Assembly: GCF_029223865.1 (NCBI RefSeq)
Contig: NZ_CP119520.1
Span: 310,001 to 374,000 of the forward strand
DNA: 64,000 nucleotides
Direction: 5' to 3'
Source of the DNA: Telluria mixta
GTDB taxonomy: Bacteria; Pseudomonadota; Gammaproteobacteria; Burkholderiales; Burkholderiaceae_D
Both the position numbers and the translations under genes were made by a program. The notes beneath the pieces were generated by a model. It was given only the letters and a program-made list of their open reading frames with translations, was not told where the DNA came from and ran no database searches. Of the stretch, positions 47,482-57,135 are shown one piece after another. Position 1 is the first letter of the stretch. Each line of letters starts with the position of its first letter.

Positions 47482-49071
47482 TCACACCGCCGCCTCGTGT
47501 CCCTCGCGCGCGACGACGCGGTTGCGGCCGGCATCCTTGGCCTCGTACAGCAGCCGGTCGGCCACGTCGACCCAGGCCAGCGGATCGTCGCGCTCGGCCA
47601 GCGCCGGGTGACCGACGTACAGGCCCATGCTGAGGGTGACGCGGCCGGCCGGGTTGTCCGCATGGGGCAGGTCCAGGGCCGCCACGGCCTCGCGGATCGT
47701 GTCGGCCACCGCGTTGGCGCCGGTGAGATCGGTATCGGCCAGGATGACGGCGAATTCCTCGCCGCCGTAGCGCGCGGCCAGGTCGCCCGGCCGGCGCGCG
47801 CCGGATTCGATGGCGCCGGCCACCTTGCGCAGGCAATCGTCGCCGGCCGGGTGGCCGTAGTGGTCGTTGAATTTCTTGAAGTGGTCGACGTCGGCCATGA
47901 TAAGGGCGAACTGCGCCCCATTGCGGCGTGCACGCTCGTATTCGCTCACGAGGCGGTCTTCGAACAGGCGGCGGTTGGCCAGGCCCGTCAGCGCGTCGCT
48001 GTCGGCCAGGTTCTGCAGCGAGGCGTTGTGGCGCCTGAGCGAGACGCCCACGCGGCGCAGGTCGCGCTCGAGCCGCTCGCGGATGCGGATCTGGCGCACG
48101 AGGACCACGCCGCCGCACGCCAGCAGGATCATCGCCGCCGCGCCCAGCACGGCCGTCTGCATCGTGGTCCGGCGCCATCCGGCGAAGATCTCTTCCGTCG
48201 CCTGGCCGCTGGCGACGAACAGCGGAAAGCCCTGCAGATGCCGGTAGCTGTACAGCCGCTCGATGTTGTCGATGCGGGGCGCTTCCACGACCGAGCCGAC
48301 GTAGCCGTCACGCTGGATCCGTTGCCAGATGCTGCCGTTGCGTATGTCCATGCCGACCTGGTCGTCGCGGAACGGCCGGCGGTAGATCAGGGTGCCGTTG
48401 TCGAGCGCGAGCAGGATCGTGCCCTTCTTCCCGACGTCGAAACTCTCGTAGAAGCGCCCGAACCACGCGAGGTTCAGCGTGGCCAGCGCCACACCCGCGA
48501 ATTTGCCGTCGGGCCCGTCGATGCGGCGCGAGAGCGGCAGTATCCACGCACCGGTCGACCGGCTGCGCACGGGCACGCCCACGTGCGTCGCGCGCCCGCT
48601 GTGCAGCAGGTGGAACTGGAAGTACTCGCGGTCGAAATTATTGCCCTGCATGGGGCGCGGCAGCGACGACGTCAGCCACTTGCCGTCCGGCCCGTACACG
48701 AACAGGCCGTGCAGTTCGCCGACGTCGTGCGTGAGGTCGCGCAGCCGTCCCGTCAGGCGCGCCGTGGCGGCCTCGCCGAGGCCGTCGTGCTCGATGCGCT
48801 CGACCATCTCGGCCAGCACCGCATCGCCCAGCTTGATCGACGTCTCCGCATGCGACGCGAGCGCGCGCGCCATGTTGGTCGTGGCGACGCGGCTGTCCTC
48901 CCGGATGGCCTGCCAGGCATGCCAGGCGCTCCAGCCCTGCAGGCCGGCCAGCAGCAGGCAAAAGCCGGCGATCAGCCCGACGGCCAGCGCGACCAGCGGG
49001 CGGCGCTGGCCGTCGAGCGCAGACAATCCGTGGCCGTCCCTGTCGGCGGCGCTGTGGTCGGCATCGTGCAT
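47482..49071 (-). CDS. Membrane diguanylate cyclase with periplasmic sensor
   Basis: 529 aa. Membrane segments at about residues 27-48 and 305-327 enclose a periplasmic dCache-like sensor domain (about 60-295; DREYFQFHLLHSGRATHVGVPVRSR-type and GQATEEIFAGWR stretch before the second segment). The GGDEF domain follows a short helix: DALTGLANRR, DVDHFKKFND and active-site GGEEF at 436-440, a fully canonical cyclase signature, so it should make cyclic di-GMP. An inhibitory-site RxxD is present (ARRPGD at 425-430). Ligand unknown. Monocistronic by spacing. Confidence 0.93.
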   Translation of the reverse strand: MHDADHSAADRDGHGLSALDGQRRPLVALAVGLIAGFCLLLAGLQGWSAWHAWQAIREDSRVATTNMARALASHAETSIKLGDAVLAEMVERIEHDGLGEAATARLTGRLRDLTHDVGELHGLFVYGPDGKWLTSSLPRPMQGNNFDREYFQFHLLHSGRATHVGVPVRSRSTGAWILPLSRRIDGPDGKFAGVALATLNLAWFGRFYESFDVGKKGTILLALDNGTLIYRRPFRDDQVGMDIRNGSIWQRIQRDGYVGSVVEAPRIDNIERLYSYRHLQGFPLFVASGQATEEIFAGWRRTTMQTAVLGAAAMILLACGGVVLVRQIRIRERLERDLRRVGVSLRRHNASLQNLADSDALTGLANRRLFEDRLVSEYERARRNGAQFALIMADVDHFKKFNDHYGHPAGDDCLRKVAGAIESGARRPGDLAARYGGEEFAVILADTDLTGANAVADTIREAVAALDLPHADNPAGRVTLSMGLYVGHPALAERDDPLAWVDVADRLLYEAKDAGRNRVVAREGHEAAV

Positions 49072-49143
49072 GTGGCGGCATCCCCTCCGCCTCCAGCTTA
49101 TCCGCGTCGGAGGCCGCCGTCCACATTCGCACGAGCGGCGCCG

Positions 49144-51015
49144 CTAGATTTCCACCTGCGTTCCCAGCTCGATGACCCGATTAGTGGGAATGCGGTAGTA
49201 GTCGGCCGCGTCGCGGGCGTTGCGCTGCATCGCGACGAACAGGTGCTCGCGCCACGGCGCCATGCCCCCGCCCGGTGTCGAGATCACGGTCTGGCGCGCG
49301 ACGAAGAACGAGGTCTGCATCATGTCGAAGGCCAGCCCGTGCGCCGCGCACTGGCCGAGGATGCCGGGGATGTCCGGCTCGTCCTTGAAGCCGAACCGCA
49401 CGTCGACCTGGTGGCAGCCGTGGCCAAGACCGGTGATGCGGATGCGGGATGCCGCGTCGACATAGGGCTCGTCCGCGATGTGCACGGTGAGAAACACGAC
49501 GCGCTCGTGCAGCACCTTGTTATGCAGCAGGTTGTGCAGCATCGCATGGGGCACGCCATCGCTTTCGCCGCGCAGGAAGATGGCCGTGCCGGCAACCCGC
49601 GTCGGCGGCGCAATGAACAGTGACTCAAGGAAAGCGTCGAGCGGGATCGCGTGCTTCTGCAGGTTCTCGAACACCTGCGCGCGGCCGCGGCGCCACGTGA
49701 GCATCAAGGTGAACAGCAGCACGCCCAGGGCCAGCGGGAACCAGCCGCCATGCAGGATCTTGAGGACGTTCGCCGAAAAGAACGCCGCGTCGATCACGAA
49801 GAAGAACCCGGTCGCCCCCAGGCACAGCAGCAGATTCAGGCGCCAGCGGTAGCGGATCACGAAGTAGGTCAGGATCGTCGTCGCCAGCATCGTCGCCGTG
49901 ACCGCGATGCCGTAGGCGGATGCCAGCGCGTCGGACGAGCCGAACCCGACTACGGCCAGCAGCACGGCGATCAGCTGCAGCCAGTTGATGACGGGCAGGT
50001 AGACCTGGCCGATCTCGCGCTCCGACGTGTGCACGGTGCGCATGCGCGGCAGGAAGCCGAGCGCGATCGCTTCCTTCGTCATCGAGAACGTGCCGGAAAT
50101 CGTCGCCTGCGACGCGATGACGGTGGCGATGGTGGACAGCACGACGAGCGGATAGACGCTCCAGCTGCCCAACTGCTGGTAGAACGGATTCGCGATCGCG
50201 TCCGGCCGCGCCAGCAGCAGCCCGCCCTGCCCCAGATAGTTCAGCGCGAGCGCCGGAAACGCGACGGCGAACCACGCGAGCCGGATCGGCTTGCGGCCGA
50301 AGTGGCCCATGTCGGCATACAGCGCCTCGGCGCCCGTGAAGGCCAGCACGATCGCGCCCAGCGCCAGGAAGGCGATGCCGCGGTTGTCGAGGAAGAAGCG
50401 CAGCGCATGCCACGGATTCAGGGCCACGAGGATGCCGGGACTGCGCACGATGTTCAGCACGCCCATCGCCGCCAGCGCCGCGAACCACACGAGCATGACC
50501 GGACCGAACCAGCGGCCGATGCCGGCCGTGCCGTGGCGCTGCGCCGCGTACAGGCACACGAGGATGACGATCGTCAGCGGAACGACGTACGCTTCCATTG
50601 CCGGGGTCGCGACCTCGAGGCCCTCGACGGCGGACAGGACCGAGATCGCGGGCGTGATCACGCTGTCGCCGTAGAACAGCGACGCGCCGAACACCCCGAT
50701 CAGCAGCAGCCCGAGGTGCATGCGCCGGCGGTCGCCGACGGCGCCCAGCGCGAGCGCCAGCAGCGCCATGATGCCGCCCTCGCCGCGGTTGTCGGCGCGT
50801 AGCACGAGCGTGACGTACTTGAACGAGACGATGACGGACAGGCCCCAGAAGATCAGCGACACGACGCCGACCAGGTTGGCCGGCGTGAGGGGCAGTCCGT
50901 GCGCGGGATCGAAGACGGTCTTCAGCGAATACAGCGGGCTCGTGCCGATGTCGCCGTACACGATGCCGATGGCGGCCAGCGCGAGGCCGGCCATGTTCTT
51001 GTTGTCGGTGTCCAA
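49144..51015 (-). CDS. kup: Low-affinity potassium transporter Kup
   Basis: Potassium/proton symporter of the inner membrane, 624 aa, the family norm of about 620. Twelve membrane segments begin at GLALAAIGIVYGDIGTSPLYSLK, the KUP signature; GDSVITPAISVLSAVEGL and ALNYLGQGGLLLA follow, and a C-terminal cytoplasmic domain (about 455-624) is present. The start is TTG giving MDTDNKNMAG: GGAGAA lies 5 bases upstream, whereas the first ATG, seven codons later, has no such site and the frame upstream is non-coding. No neighbouring gene is functionally linked. Confidence 0.94.
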   Translation of the reverse strand: MDTDNKNMAGLALAAIGIVYGDIGTSPLYSLKTVFDPAHGLPLTPANLVGVVSLIFWGLSVIVSFKYVTLVLRADNRGEGGIMALLALALGAVGDRRRMHLGLLLIGVFGASLFYGDSVITPAISVLSAVEGLEVATPAMEAYVVPLTIVILVCLYAAQRHGTAGIGRWFGPVMLVWFAALAAMGVLNIVRSPGILVALNPWHALRFFLDNRGIAFLALGAIVLAFTGAEALYADMGHFGRKPIRLAWFAVAFPALALNYLGQGGLLLARPDAIANPFYQQLGSWSVYPLVVLSTIATVIASQATISGTFSMTKEAIALGFLPRMRTVHTSEREIGQVYLPVINWLQLIAVLLAVVGFGSSDALASAYGIAVTATMLATTILTYFVIRYRWRLNLLLCLGATGFFFVIDAAFFSANVLKILHGGWFPLALGVLLFTLMLTWRRGRAQVFENLQKHAIPLDAFLESLFIAPPTRVAGTAIFLRGESDGVPHAMLHNLLHNKVLHERVVFLTVHIADEPYVDAASRIRITGLGHGCHQVDVRFGFKDEPDIPGILGQCAAHGLAFDMMQTSFFVARQTVISTPGGGMAPWREHLFVAMQRNARDAADYYRIPTNRVIELGTQVEI

Positions 51016-51088
51016 CCAGGTTCTCCAGCAATGATCGTGGCTGGTATCGTACTGGCGGGGCCGTAAAGATTTTGTAAAAAGGTGGTGG

Positions 51089-52933
51089 TCAGTTGCCCAC
51101 GACGAGCACGCACACCGTGTCGCGCCCGGCATGCTTGGACCGGTACAACCCGTCGTCCGCCGCATGGGCCATTGCGGCCTGCTCCGGACGCGCGCTCCAC
51201 GCGATGCCGATGCTGCTCGTGACCGCCAGCGTATGCCCGTCCACCGCGAACGGCGTGCGGATCGCGTCGAGCAGCTTGGCGGCGACGCGTTCGCATTCCA
51301 GCGGCGAGCCGACCTGCTCCAGCACGATGACGAATTCGTCGCCGGCCAGGCGTGCCACCGTGTCCGTGGCGCGCACCGTGGCGCCGAGGCGGCGCGCGAA
51401 CTCGCGCAGTACGGCGTCGCCCACCGCGTGGCCGAGGCTGTCGTTGATCTGCTTGAAGTGGTCGACGTCGAGGTAGGCCAGCGCCAGCGGCGTCGCGCCG
51501 CGGCGGGCGCGCGCGACGGCCTGCGCGAAGCGCTCCTCGTAGCTGCGCCGGTTCGGCAGGCCGGTCAGGTGGTCGGAGTGGGCGAGCGCATGCAGCTGGC
51601 GCTCGTATTCGCGCGCGGACGTCGCATCCGTCGACAGCACGTAGATGCCCTGCACGATGCCGTCGCGGATGTGCGGCAGATACGTGGAGCTGATGACGCG
51701 CGTGCGGCCGCGGCGCTGTTCCTCGATCTCGAGGTGCGACGCGTGTCCGCCCAGGCAGCGCTCGAGCGCGGCGCGGCGCGGGGCGTAGAACCCGTCGCCC
51801 ATCGCGTCCAGCACGGTCTTGCCGACCATGTCGGCGGGCTTCACGCCGAACCATTCGCGATAGCGCTCGTTGGCGAAGCGGTAGCGCAGGTCCGTGTCGA
51901 CGTAGGCGATCAGCGCCGGCACGTTGTCGGCGATGGTGCGCAGCCATTCGCCGCTCTCGGCCAGGCGGGCGCGCGACGCGTCCAGTTCCGTCACGTCCTT
52001 CATCGCGACGACGGCGCCCAGCGGCTCGCCGGCCGTCCCGTGCAGCGCGCGGCCGCTCGCCAGCAGGCGGCGCGTCGGCTCGCCCGGCACGTGGATCGTC
52101 ATGCCGGCGTCGATCACGCGCTCGCCGCGCAGCGCGCGCACGAGCGGGATGTCGGCGGGCGCCAGCGGCGTGAGGCCGTCCTCGCCATATAGATCGTAGT
52201 GCGCGGGCCAGTCGGCCTGCGGCAGCGCGCTGTCCGCGTCGAGGCCGTGGAAGGCGCGCGCCGCGCGGTTGAACAGCATCAGGTGGCCGTCGGCGTCGCA
52301 GGCGACCACGCCCACGTCCACGGTTTCCAGCACGGCGTCCAGCAATTCCTGCTTCTGGCGCAAGGCCTGCTCGGCTGCCTCGCGCATGCGCATCGTCAGT
52401 TCGAGCGTGGCGTTCTTGTCCTGCAGCTCGCGCGTGCGCGCGGCGACCAGCACGTCGCGGTTCAACTCGTCCTGCACCAGTTGCGCGAGGTCGCACAGCA
52501 TGCGGCGGTCGGCGTCGCCGAACGTGCGCGGGGCCGTGTCGATGATGCACAGGGTGCCGAGCGGCTGGCCATCCACGCTGTGCAGCGGCTGGCCGGCATA
52601 GAAGCGGATGCCCGGCGCGCCCGTCACGTGCGGATGCGCGACGAAGCGTTCGTCGGCCAGCGTGTCGGGCACGACCAGCATGTCGTCGAGGGCGATGGCG
52701 TGGCTGCAGAAGGCGAGCGGGCGCGGTGTCTCGCGGTAATCGAGGCCGGCGTGCGACTTGAACCATTGGCGCTCGCGGTCGACGAGCGACACGAGCGCGA
52801 TGGGGACGTGGAACGCGGCCAGGGCGAGGCGGGTGAACCGGTCGAACCGGTCTTCGCGGGGCGTATCGAGCAACCCCAGCGCGTGCAAGGCCTGGAGGCG
52901 TGCTTCTTCTGCGAGATCTTGTTGACTGAGCAT
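51089..52933 (-). CDS. GAF-PAS-PAS-GGDEF protein
   Basis: Cytoplasmic, 614 aa. GAF (about residues 15-165; QWFKSHAGLDYRETPR, FYAGQPLHSVDGQPLGTLCIID), a coiled coil, PAS (about 205-320), PAS (about 330-450; PALIAYVDTDLRYRFANERYREWFG) and GGDEF (about 450-614) with DHLTGLPNRRSYEERF, DVDHFKQINDSLGHA and the variant AGDEF at 530-534. Position one of GGDEF tolerates Ala in some active cyclases, so activity is possible. AAGGA lies 5 bases before the chosen ATG; another ATG two codons earlier sits too close to it. Confidence 0.9.
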   Translation of the reverse strand: MLSQQDLAEEARLQALHALGLLDTPREDRFDRFTRLALAAFHVPIALVSLVDRERQWFKSHAGLDYRETPRPLAFCSHAIALDDMLVVPDTLADERFVAHPHVTGAPGIRFYAGQPLHSVDGQPLGTLCIIDTAPRTFGDADRRMLCDLAQLVQDELNRDVLVAARTRELQDKNATLELTMRMREAAEQALRQKQELLDAVLETVDVGVVACDADGHLMLFNRAARAFHGLDADSALPQADWPAHYDLYGEDGLTPLAPADIPLVRALRGERVIDAGMTIHVPGEPTRRLLASGRALHGTAGEPLGAVVAMKDVTELDASRARLAESGEWLRTIADNVPALIAYVDTDLRYRFANERYREWFGVKPADMVGKTVLDAMGDGFYAPRRAALERCLGGHASHLEIEEQRRGRTRVISSTYLPHIRDGIVQGIYVLSTDATSAREYERQLHALAHSDHLTGLPNRRSYEERFAQAVARARRGATPLALAYLDVDHFKQINDSLGHAVGDAVLREFARRLGATVRATDTVARLAGDEFVIVLEQVGSPLECERVAAKLLDAIRTPFAVDGHTLAVTSSIGIAWSARPEQAAMAHAADDGLYRSKHAGRDTVCVLVVGN

Positions 52934-53137
52934 GAGCATCCTTGCCTGGACGGGGCGCCCTGACGCCGCAACCGTTGCATTACGGTTACATCCCGTGCCG
53001 TTGTAAAACTTTGAAAACATTCTACTTCGAAATAATTGATGAGAATTCACCTTTTATGCGAAAACCATGCGGACTGCTGCACAAATGACACACTGCGTTG
53101 CCAGATCGATCACATTGTGTGTGTGACCTAACCGAAC

Positions 53138-53187
53138 GGCCGTCCCTGGAACCGTAAGGTGAGGGCTTTGCCCCGACAAGGACGGCC
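53138..53187 (+). promoter_or_regulatory. Hairpin covering the ribosome-binding site of the aldehyde oxidoreductase operon
   Basis: GGCCGTCC (53138-53145) is perfectly complementary to GGACGGCC (53180-53187), which directly abuts the ATG and includes most of the AAGGA site (53178-53182). The 34-base loop holds a small GGGC-TTT-GCCC hairpin. When folded, the ribosome site would be hidden. Confidence 0.5.
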
Positions 53188-53667
53188 ATGGACGCTTACC
53201 GGCAGTACCCCATCCGCCTGCGCATCAACGGCGAGGACCGCGCATTCGCCGTCGAATCCACGGTGACGCTGCTCGACCTGCTGCGCGAACGCGCCGGCCT
53301 CACAGGCACCAAGAAGGGCTGCGACCACGGCCAGTGCGGCGCCTGCACGGTGCTGCTGGACGGGCGCCGCATCAACGCCTGCCTCACCCTCGCCGTCATG
53401 CAGAACGGCCACGAGGTCACGACGATCGAGGGCCTGGCCGATGGCGACACGCTGCATCCGCTGCAGCAGGCCTTCATCGACCACGATGCCTTCCAGTGCG
53501 GCTACTGCACGCCGGGCCAGATCTGTTCGGCGGCCGGCCTCGTCGCCGAGGGCCAGGCGAAGACGGTCGACGACGTGCGCGAACTGATGAGCGGGAACGT
53601 GTGCCGCTGCGGCGCCTATCCGCAGATCGCGCAGGCCGTCTGCGACGTGATGGAGATCGAAAAATGA
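53188..53667 (+). CDS. paoA: Aldehyde oxidoreductase iron-sulfur subunit (PaoA-like)
   Basis: Small electron-transfer subunit of a molybdenum enzyme of the xanthine oxidase family, 159 aa. Two [2Fe-2S] sites: plant-ferredoxin type [18 protein letters not shown] with a later Cys (INACLT), and the helical type QCGYCTPGQ with [10 protein letters not shown]. coli PaoA has a long twin-arginine signal; here none exists, and an in-frame stop (TAA at 53155) excludes an upstream extension, so this complex should be cytoplasmic. Its stop overlaps the start of the next subunit gene (ATGA). Confidence 0.92.
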   Translation: MDAYRQYPIRLRINGEDRAFAVESTVTLLDLLRERAGLTGTKKGCDHGQCGACTVLLDGRRINACLTLAVMQNGHEVTTIEGLADGDTLHPLQQAFIDHDAFQCGYCTPGQICSAAGLVAEGQAKTVDDVRELMSGNVCRCGAYPQIAQAVCDVMEIEK

Positions 53668-54674
53668 ATCCGTTCGACTTCCAGCAGCCCGCCGACGTGG
53701 ACGCCGCGCTGGCCGCCCTCGCCGCCCCGGGCGCGCGTCCCATCGCCGGCGGCACGAACCTGCTCGACCTGATCAAGGAGGGTGTGATGAAGCCCTCCGG
53801 CCTCGTCGACATCAACCCGATCGCGGGCCTCGCCGCCATCGCGGAAGACGGCACGGGCCTGCGCCTGGGCGCCCTCGCCCGCAACGCGGACACGGCGTAT
53901 CACCCGCTCGTGCGGGAGCGCTATCCGCTGCTGGCGGCCGCGATCCTGGCCGGCGCGTCGCCCCAGTTGCGCAACATGGCGACGAACGGCGGCAACCTGC
54001 TGCAGCGCACCCGCTGCGTCTATTTCTACGACGTGGGCACGCCGTGCAACAAGCGCGGGCCGGGCACGGGCTGCCCCGCCAAGGCCGGCCTCAACCGCCA
54101 GCTCGCGATCCTCGGCACGAGCCCGCAGTGCATCGCCACCCATCCGTCCGATATGTGCGTGGCCCTGCGCGCGCTCGATGCGACCGTGCACGTGCGCGCG
54201 GCGAACGGTGAACGCTCGATTCCGTTCGCCGACTTCCACCGCCTGCCGGGCGACACGCCGGACGTGGACAGCACCCTGCAGCCCGGTGAACTGATCACGC
54301 ACATCACCTTGCCCGACGCGCGCCGCTTCGCGCAGCGCTTCGAGTACGTGAAGGTGCGCGACCGGCTGTCGTACGCGTTCGCGCTCGTGTCGGTGGCCGC
54401 CGCGCTCGACCTCGCCGCGGACGGCACCGTGCGCGCGGCCCGCATCGCGCTGGGCGGCGTGGCGCACAAGCCATGGCGGGTCGAGGAAGCGGAAGAGCTG
54501 CTCACCGGCCGGCCCGCCGGCGAGACCGCGTTCGAACAGGCGGCCGAGCGCATCCTGCGCGGCGCGCGCGGCTACGGCCAGAACGATTTCAAGATACCGC
54601 TGGCGAAGAATGCCATCGTCCAGGCATTGACGAACGCCGTGCAGAAGAACGAACTGAGGGGAGCCCCGCGATGA
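53664..54674 (+). CDS. paoB: Aldehyde oxidoreductase FAD subunit (PaoB-like)
   Basis: FAD-binding middle subunit, 336 aa. FAD loop [16 protein letters not shown] (about residues 26-41), [20 protein letters not shown] with the second FAD contact, and the Cys-rich insertion around [20 protein letters not shown] (about 113-135) that in PaoB carries an extra [4Fe-4S] cluster, an unusual feature of this subfamily. The C-terminal CO-dehydrogenase flavoprotein domain ends near LTNAVQ. ATGA overlaps on both sides show tight coupling with the small and large subunits. Confidence 0.93.
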   Translation: MNPFDFQQPADVDAALAALAAPGARPIAGGTNLLDLIKEGVMKPSGLVDINPIAGLAAIAEDGTGLRLGALARNADTAYHPLVRERYPLLAAAILAGASPQLRNMATNGGNLLQRTRCVYFYDVGTPCNKRGPGTGCPAKAGLNRQLAILGTSPQCIATHPSDMCVALRALDATVHVRAANGERSIPFADFHRLPGDTPDVDSTLQPGELITHITLPDARRFAQRFEYVKVRDRLSYAFALVSVAAALDLAADGTVRAARIALGGVAHKPWRVEEAEELLTGRPAGETAFEQAAERILRGARGYGQNDFKIPLAKNAIVQALTNAVQKNELRGAPR

Positions 54675-56971
54675 CCGACCTGATCCCCGACCTGCGCACC
54701 CCGACGGCACCCGACGGCACGGGCCGCGTGCACAGCGGCATGGCCGTGTCGCGCATCGACGGCCGCGCCAAGGTGACGGGCACGGCGCACTACGCGGCCG
54801 AGATCCCGGCGCCGGACCTGGCATACGGCGTCGTCGTCAGCGGCACCGTCGCACGCGGCCGCATCAAGACCATCGATACCGAAGCCGCCCGTGGCGTGCC
54901 CGGCGTGATCGACGTGATCACGCACGAGAACCGGCCGAAGATGCGCGGCAACGACCTCGCGTACAAGGACATGACGGCACCCGGCGGCTCGCCGTTCCGC
55001 CCCCTCTTCTCGGATCGCGTGTTCTGGAGCGGCCAGCCGGTGGCACTCGTCGTGGCCGAGACGTTCGAAGCCGCGCGCTACGCGGCCAGCCTCGTGCGCC
55101 TCACGTACGACATCGAGGAACACGACACGAATCTCCTTTCGACGTTGAACAGGGCCTACAAGCCGCGTCCGATGAAGGCGGGTTTCACGCCGCCGGGCAG
55201 CAAGGGCGATGCGGACCAGGCGTTCGACGCGGCGCCCGTCAAAATCGAGGCGGAGTACTACAACGCCGTCGAGCACCACAATCCGATGGAGATGTTCGCC
55301 TCGACCGTCGTCTACGGCGAGGACGGCCACCTGACGATCTACGACAAGACCCAGAGCTCGCAGAACAGCCGCTGGTACGTGTCGCACGTGTTCGGGCTCT
55401 CCAAGAACAAGGTCACTGTGCGCAACCCGTACGTGGGCGGCGCGTTCGGGTCCGGGCTGCGTCCGCAGTATCAACTGCCGCTCGCCGTGATGGGCGCGCT
55501 GAAGCTGAAGCGCTCCGTGCGCGTCGTGCTCACGCGCCAGCAGATGTTCAGCTTCGGCCACCGGCCCGAGACGTGGCACAAGATAAAACTGGCGGCCGAC
55601 AGGGACGGCAAGTTGCAGGCCGTGTGGCACGAGGCGATCCAGGAGACGTCGCGCCTGGAAGACTACGTGGAAGTCGTCGTCAACTGGTCCGGGCAGATGT
55701 ACGCGTGCGACAACATCCACCTCGGCTACCAGCTCGTCGAGCAGGACCGCGCGACGCCCATCGACATGCGCGCGCCGGGCGCCGCGCACGGCGTGCATGC
55801 GCTGGAAGTCGCGATGGACGAACTGGCGTACGCGCTGCGCATGGACCCGCTCGAGTTCCGCCTGAAGAACTACGCGGAGCACAACCACCTGGAAGACAAG
55901 CCGTTCTCCAGCAAGGAACTGCGCCAGTGCTACCGGCTCGGCGCGGAGCGCTTCGGCTGGAAGGACCGGCCCGTCGAACCCCGTTCGATGAAGGACGGCG
56001 ACGAGTTGATCGGCTGGGGCATGGCGACGGGCATCTGGGATTCGCTCGTGATGATCGCGCGCGTGTCCGCCGTACTGCATGCGGACGGGCGCCTCGTCGT
56101 GTCGAGTGCCGCGTCCGACATCGGCACCGGCACGTACACCGTCATGGCGATGATCGCGGCCGAGCGCCTCGGCCTGCCGCTCGAAAAAGTCACGTTCCAG
56201 CTGGGCGATTCCACCCTGCCGCTGGCGCCTGTGGAAGGCGGCTCGTCGCACGTGACGACGGTGGGCGGCGGCGTGGCCGGCGCCTGCGACAAGCTGAAGG
56301 CCACGCTGCTGAAACTCGCGCACAAGCATCCGGCCTTCAAGGGCCTCAAGGTCAAGGACGTGGAATTCGCCGACGGCCGCATCCAGCCTCACGGGCAGCC
56401 GGACCAGGGCATCCCGCTGACAAGCCTGCTGGCGCAGGCGGGGCGCGAGCGCATCGAGGAGAAATACCTGATGACGCCGCAGATGCTCAAGCAGCGCAAG
56501 TTTTCGCGCGCCGTGCACTCGGCCGTGTTCGTGGAGGTGCGCGTCAACGAGCGGCTCGGCATGGTACGTGTGACGCGGGCCGTGTCCGCCGTCGCGGCCG
56601 GCCGCATCATCAATGCGAAGACGGCCGCGAGCCAGGTCAGCGGCGCCGTCGTATGGGGCATCAGCCAGGCGCTGCACGAAGAAACGTTCACGGACCATCG
56701 CCTCGGCCGCTTCATGAACCACAATTACGCCGAGTACCACGTGGCGGTCAACAAGGATATCCACGCCATCGACGTGATCTTCGCCGACGAGGAAGACCGC
56801 ATCGTCAGCAAGCAGCTCGGTGCCAAGGGCGTCGGCGAGATCGGCATCGTGGGCGTGGCGGCGGCCGTCGCCAACGCCGTGTTCCACGCCACCGGCAAGC
56901 GCCTGCGCACGACGCCCATCACACCCGACAAGGTGCTGCTGGGCGACCACGAAGTGCCTGTCGGCAAGTAA
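54671..56971 (+). CDS. paoC: Aldehyde oxidoreductase molybdopterin subunit (PaoC-like)
   Basis: Catalytic subunit binding the molybdenum cofactor (MCD form in PaoC), 766 aa. Motifs: [13 protein letters not shown] near the start, [17 protein letters not shown] (about 193-209), [13 protein letters not shown] (about 256-268), [10 protein letters not shown] (about 365) and the active-site Glu723 in GVGEIGIVG. Oxidises aldehydes, probably aromatic or lipid-derived, to acids. The start overlaps the FAD-subunit stop. No XdhC/PaoD-type cofactor-insertion chaperone gene is adjacent; it may lie elsewhere. Confidence 0.94.
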   Translation: MTDLIPDLRTPTAPDGTGRVHSGMAVSRIDGRAKVTGTAHYAAEIPAPDLAYGVVVSGTVARGRIKTIDTEAARGVPGVIDVITHENRPKMRGNDLAYKDMTAPGGSPFRPLFSDRVFWSGQPVALVVAETFEAARYAASLVRLTYDIEEHDTNLLSTLNRAYKPRPMKAGFTPPGSKGDADQAFDAAPVKIEAEYYNAVEHHNPMEMFASTVVYGEDGHLTIYDKTQSSQNSRWYVSHVFGLSKNKVTVRNPYVGGAFGSGLRPQYQLPLAVMGALKLKRSVRVVLTRQQMFSFGHRPETWHKIKLAADRDGKLQAVWHEAIQETSRLEDYVEVVVNWSGQMYACDNIHLGYQLVEQDRATPIDMRAPGAAHGVHALEVAMDELAYALRMDPLEFRLKNYAEHNHLEDKPFSSKELRQCYRLGAERFGWKDRPVEPRSMKDGDELIGWGMATGIWDSLVMIARVSAVLHADGRLVVSSAASDIGTGTYTVMAMIAAERLGLPLEKVTFQLGDSTLPLAPVEGGSSHVTTVGGGVAGACDKLKATLLKLAHKHPAFKGLKVKDVEFADGRIQPHGQPDQGIPLTSLLAQAGRERIEEKYLMTPQMLKQRKFSRAVHSAVFVEVRVNERLGMVRVTRAVSAVAAGRIINAKTAASQVSGAVVWGISQALHEETFTDHRLGRFMNHNYAEYHVAVNKDIHAIDVIFADEEDRIVSKQLGAKGVGEIGIVGVAAAVANAVFHATGKRLRTTPITPDKVLLGDHEVPVGK

Positions 56972-57135
56972 AGATTTTCCACCCGGAATTTGAATCGTCG
57001 CATCGGCAACACTGACCAAATGAAATATCACTAAAACTCATTTTTCGCTTGCCCTGCAAAACGATCTAAACCTATTCTTCTCGTTCGCGGCTCAGCCGCG
57101 CAGAGTCTGCCCGGAATAACAACGGACGAGAAGAC

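Noticed and set aside
53056..53088. 10-codon frame (MRKPCGLLHK) before paoA as a leader peptide
   Set aside because: No ribosome-binding site and no link to the nearby hairpin; short frames of this size are expected by chance in an AT-richer gap.
53100..53187. Molybdenum-cofactor riboswitch before the paoABC-like operon
   Set aside because: A stem that hides the ribosome site is visible, but I could not identify the conserved core of the known RNA motif.
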